Of a DNA stretch of 64,000 nt, positions 63,395-64,000 are shown piece by piece. The position numbers and the translations under genes are program-made. Within the stretch, counting starts at the first letter, position 1. Each line of letters begins with the position of its first letter. The notes under the pieces are model-generated. The model was not told the DNA's origin and made no database searches. It was given only the letters and a program-made list of their open reading frames with translations. Source of the stretch: an uncultured Aquimarina sp. (lineage in GTDB: Bacteria; Bacteroidota; Bacteroidia; Flavobacteriales; Flavobacteriaceae). Where the stretch lies: assembly GCA_947489685.1 (NCBI GenBank), contig CANLEM010000001.1, forward strand, positions 1,010,339 through 1,074,338, read 5' to 3'.

Positions 63395-64000
<606 letters not shown>

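Overview
The window looks like chromosomal DNA of a marine member of the Flavobacteriaceae (Bacteroidota), possibly Aquimarina-like; the genus is a guess. The signs are low GC, a 287-aa primary sigma factor without region 1.1, TAnnTTTG promoter -7 boxes, almost no Shine-Dalgarno sequences, type IX secretion parts (PorT, the Plug protein, a type-B sorting domain), the outer-membrane lipoprotein TamL and a complete sodium-pumping NADH:quinone reductase. I see no tRNA, rRNA, insertion sequence, prophage or CRISPR array.

Layout. 1-4.3 kb: a partial FG-GAP protein, a membrane-bound AraC regulator, rpe, a short BLUF photoreceptor and rpoD. 4.5-9.1 kb: an ECF sigma factor gene, an overlapping gene for a protein with one membrane helix and an outer-membrane-type barrel, and two lipoproteins; three of these transcription units carry the same promoter-like element. 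9.2-10.7 kb: an HTH regulator divergent from a small lipoprotein, with a 25-bp palindrome between them. 10.7-24.7 kb: housekeeping genes (pnp, rpsO, accD, fbaA, tamL, an rRNA/tRNA methyltransferase, porT, ubiE, trkA-trkH). 24.7-35.2 kb: aspartate aminotransferase, a front-end type desaturase, rsmG, a GNAT enzyme, pruA, a TANGO2-like/DUF6695 pair, apaG, DUF3667 and the T9SS Plug. 35.4-43.9 kb: nqrABCDEF, a DUF4846 protein, a small nqr-linked protein and apbE, the flavin transferase that modifies NqrB and NqrC. 44-55.6 kb: a secreted 12-TPR CHAT peptidase-like protein, an NTF2-like protein, a methyltransferase, map, gpmI, an ankyrin protein, and M48, CAP, M15 and ClpP proteins. 55.6-64 kb: a run of secreted or surface proteins ending in a collagen-like (Gly-Pro-Thr)n protein that leaves the window.

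The most interesting signal is at 4.5-9.1 kb. Upstream of the ECF sigma gene and of each of the two lipoprotein genes lies CWTAMGCAACCTTW; in all three, CAACCTT is followed after exactly 13 nt by GTCWWW. This has the form of an ECF -35/-10 promoter and suggests a compact autoregulated envelope circuit: sigma factor, a putative envelope-spanning regulator, and two lipoproteins as outputs.

Other points of interest are the collagen-like surface locus, with a short C-terminal motif shared between two of its proteins; the periplasm-facing TPR-CHAT protein; the GTGA-overlapping TANGO2-like and permuted papain-like pair; an AccD without zinc-finger cysteines; and a BLUF domain with altered Trp and Met positions.
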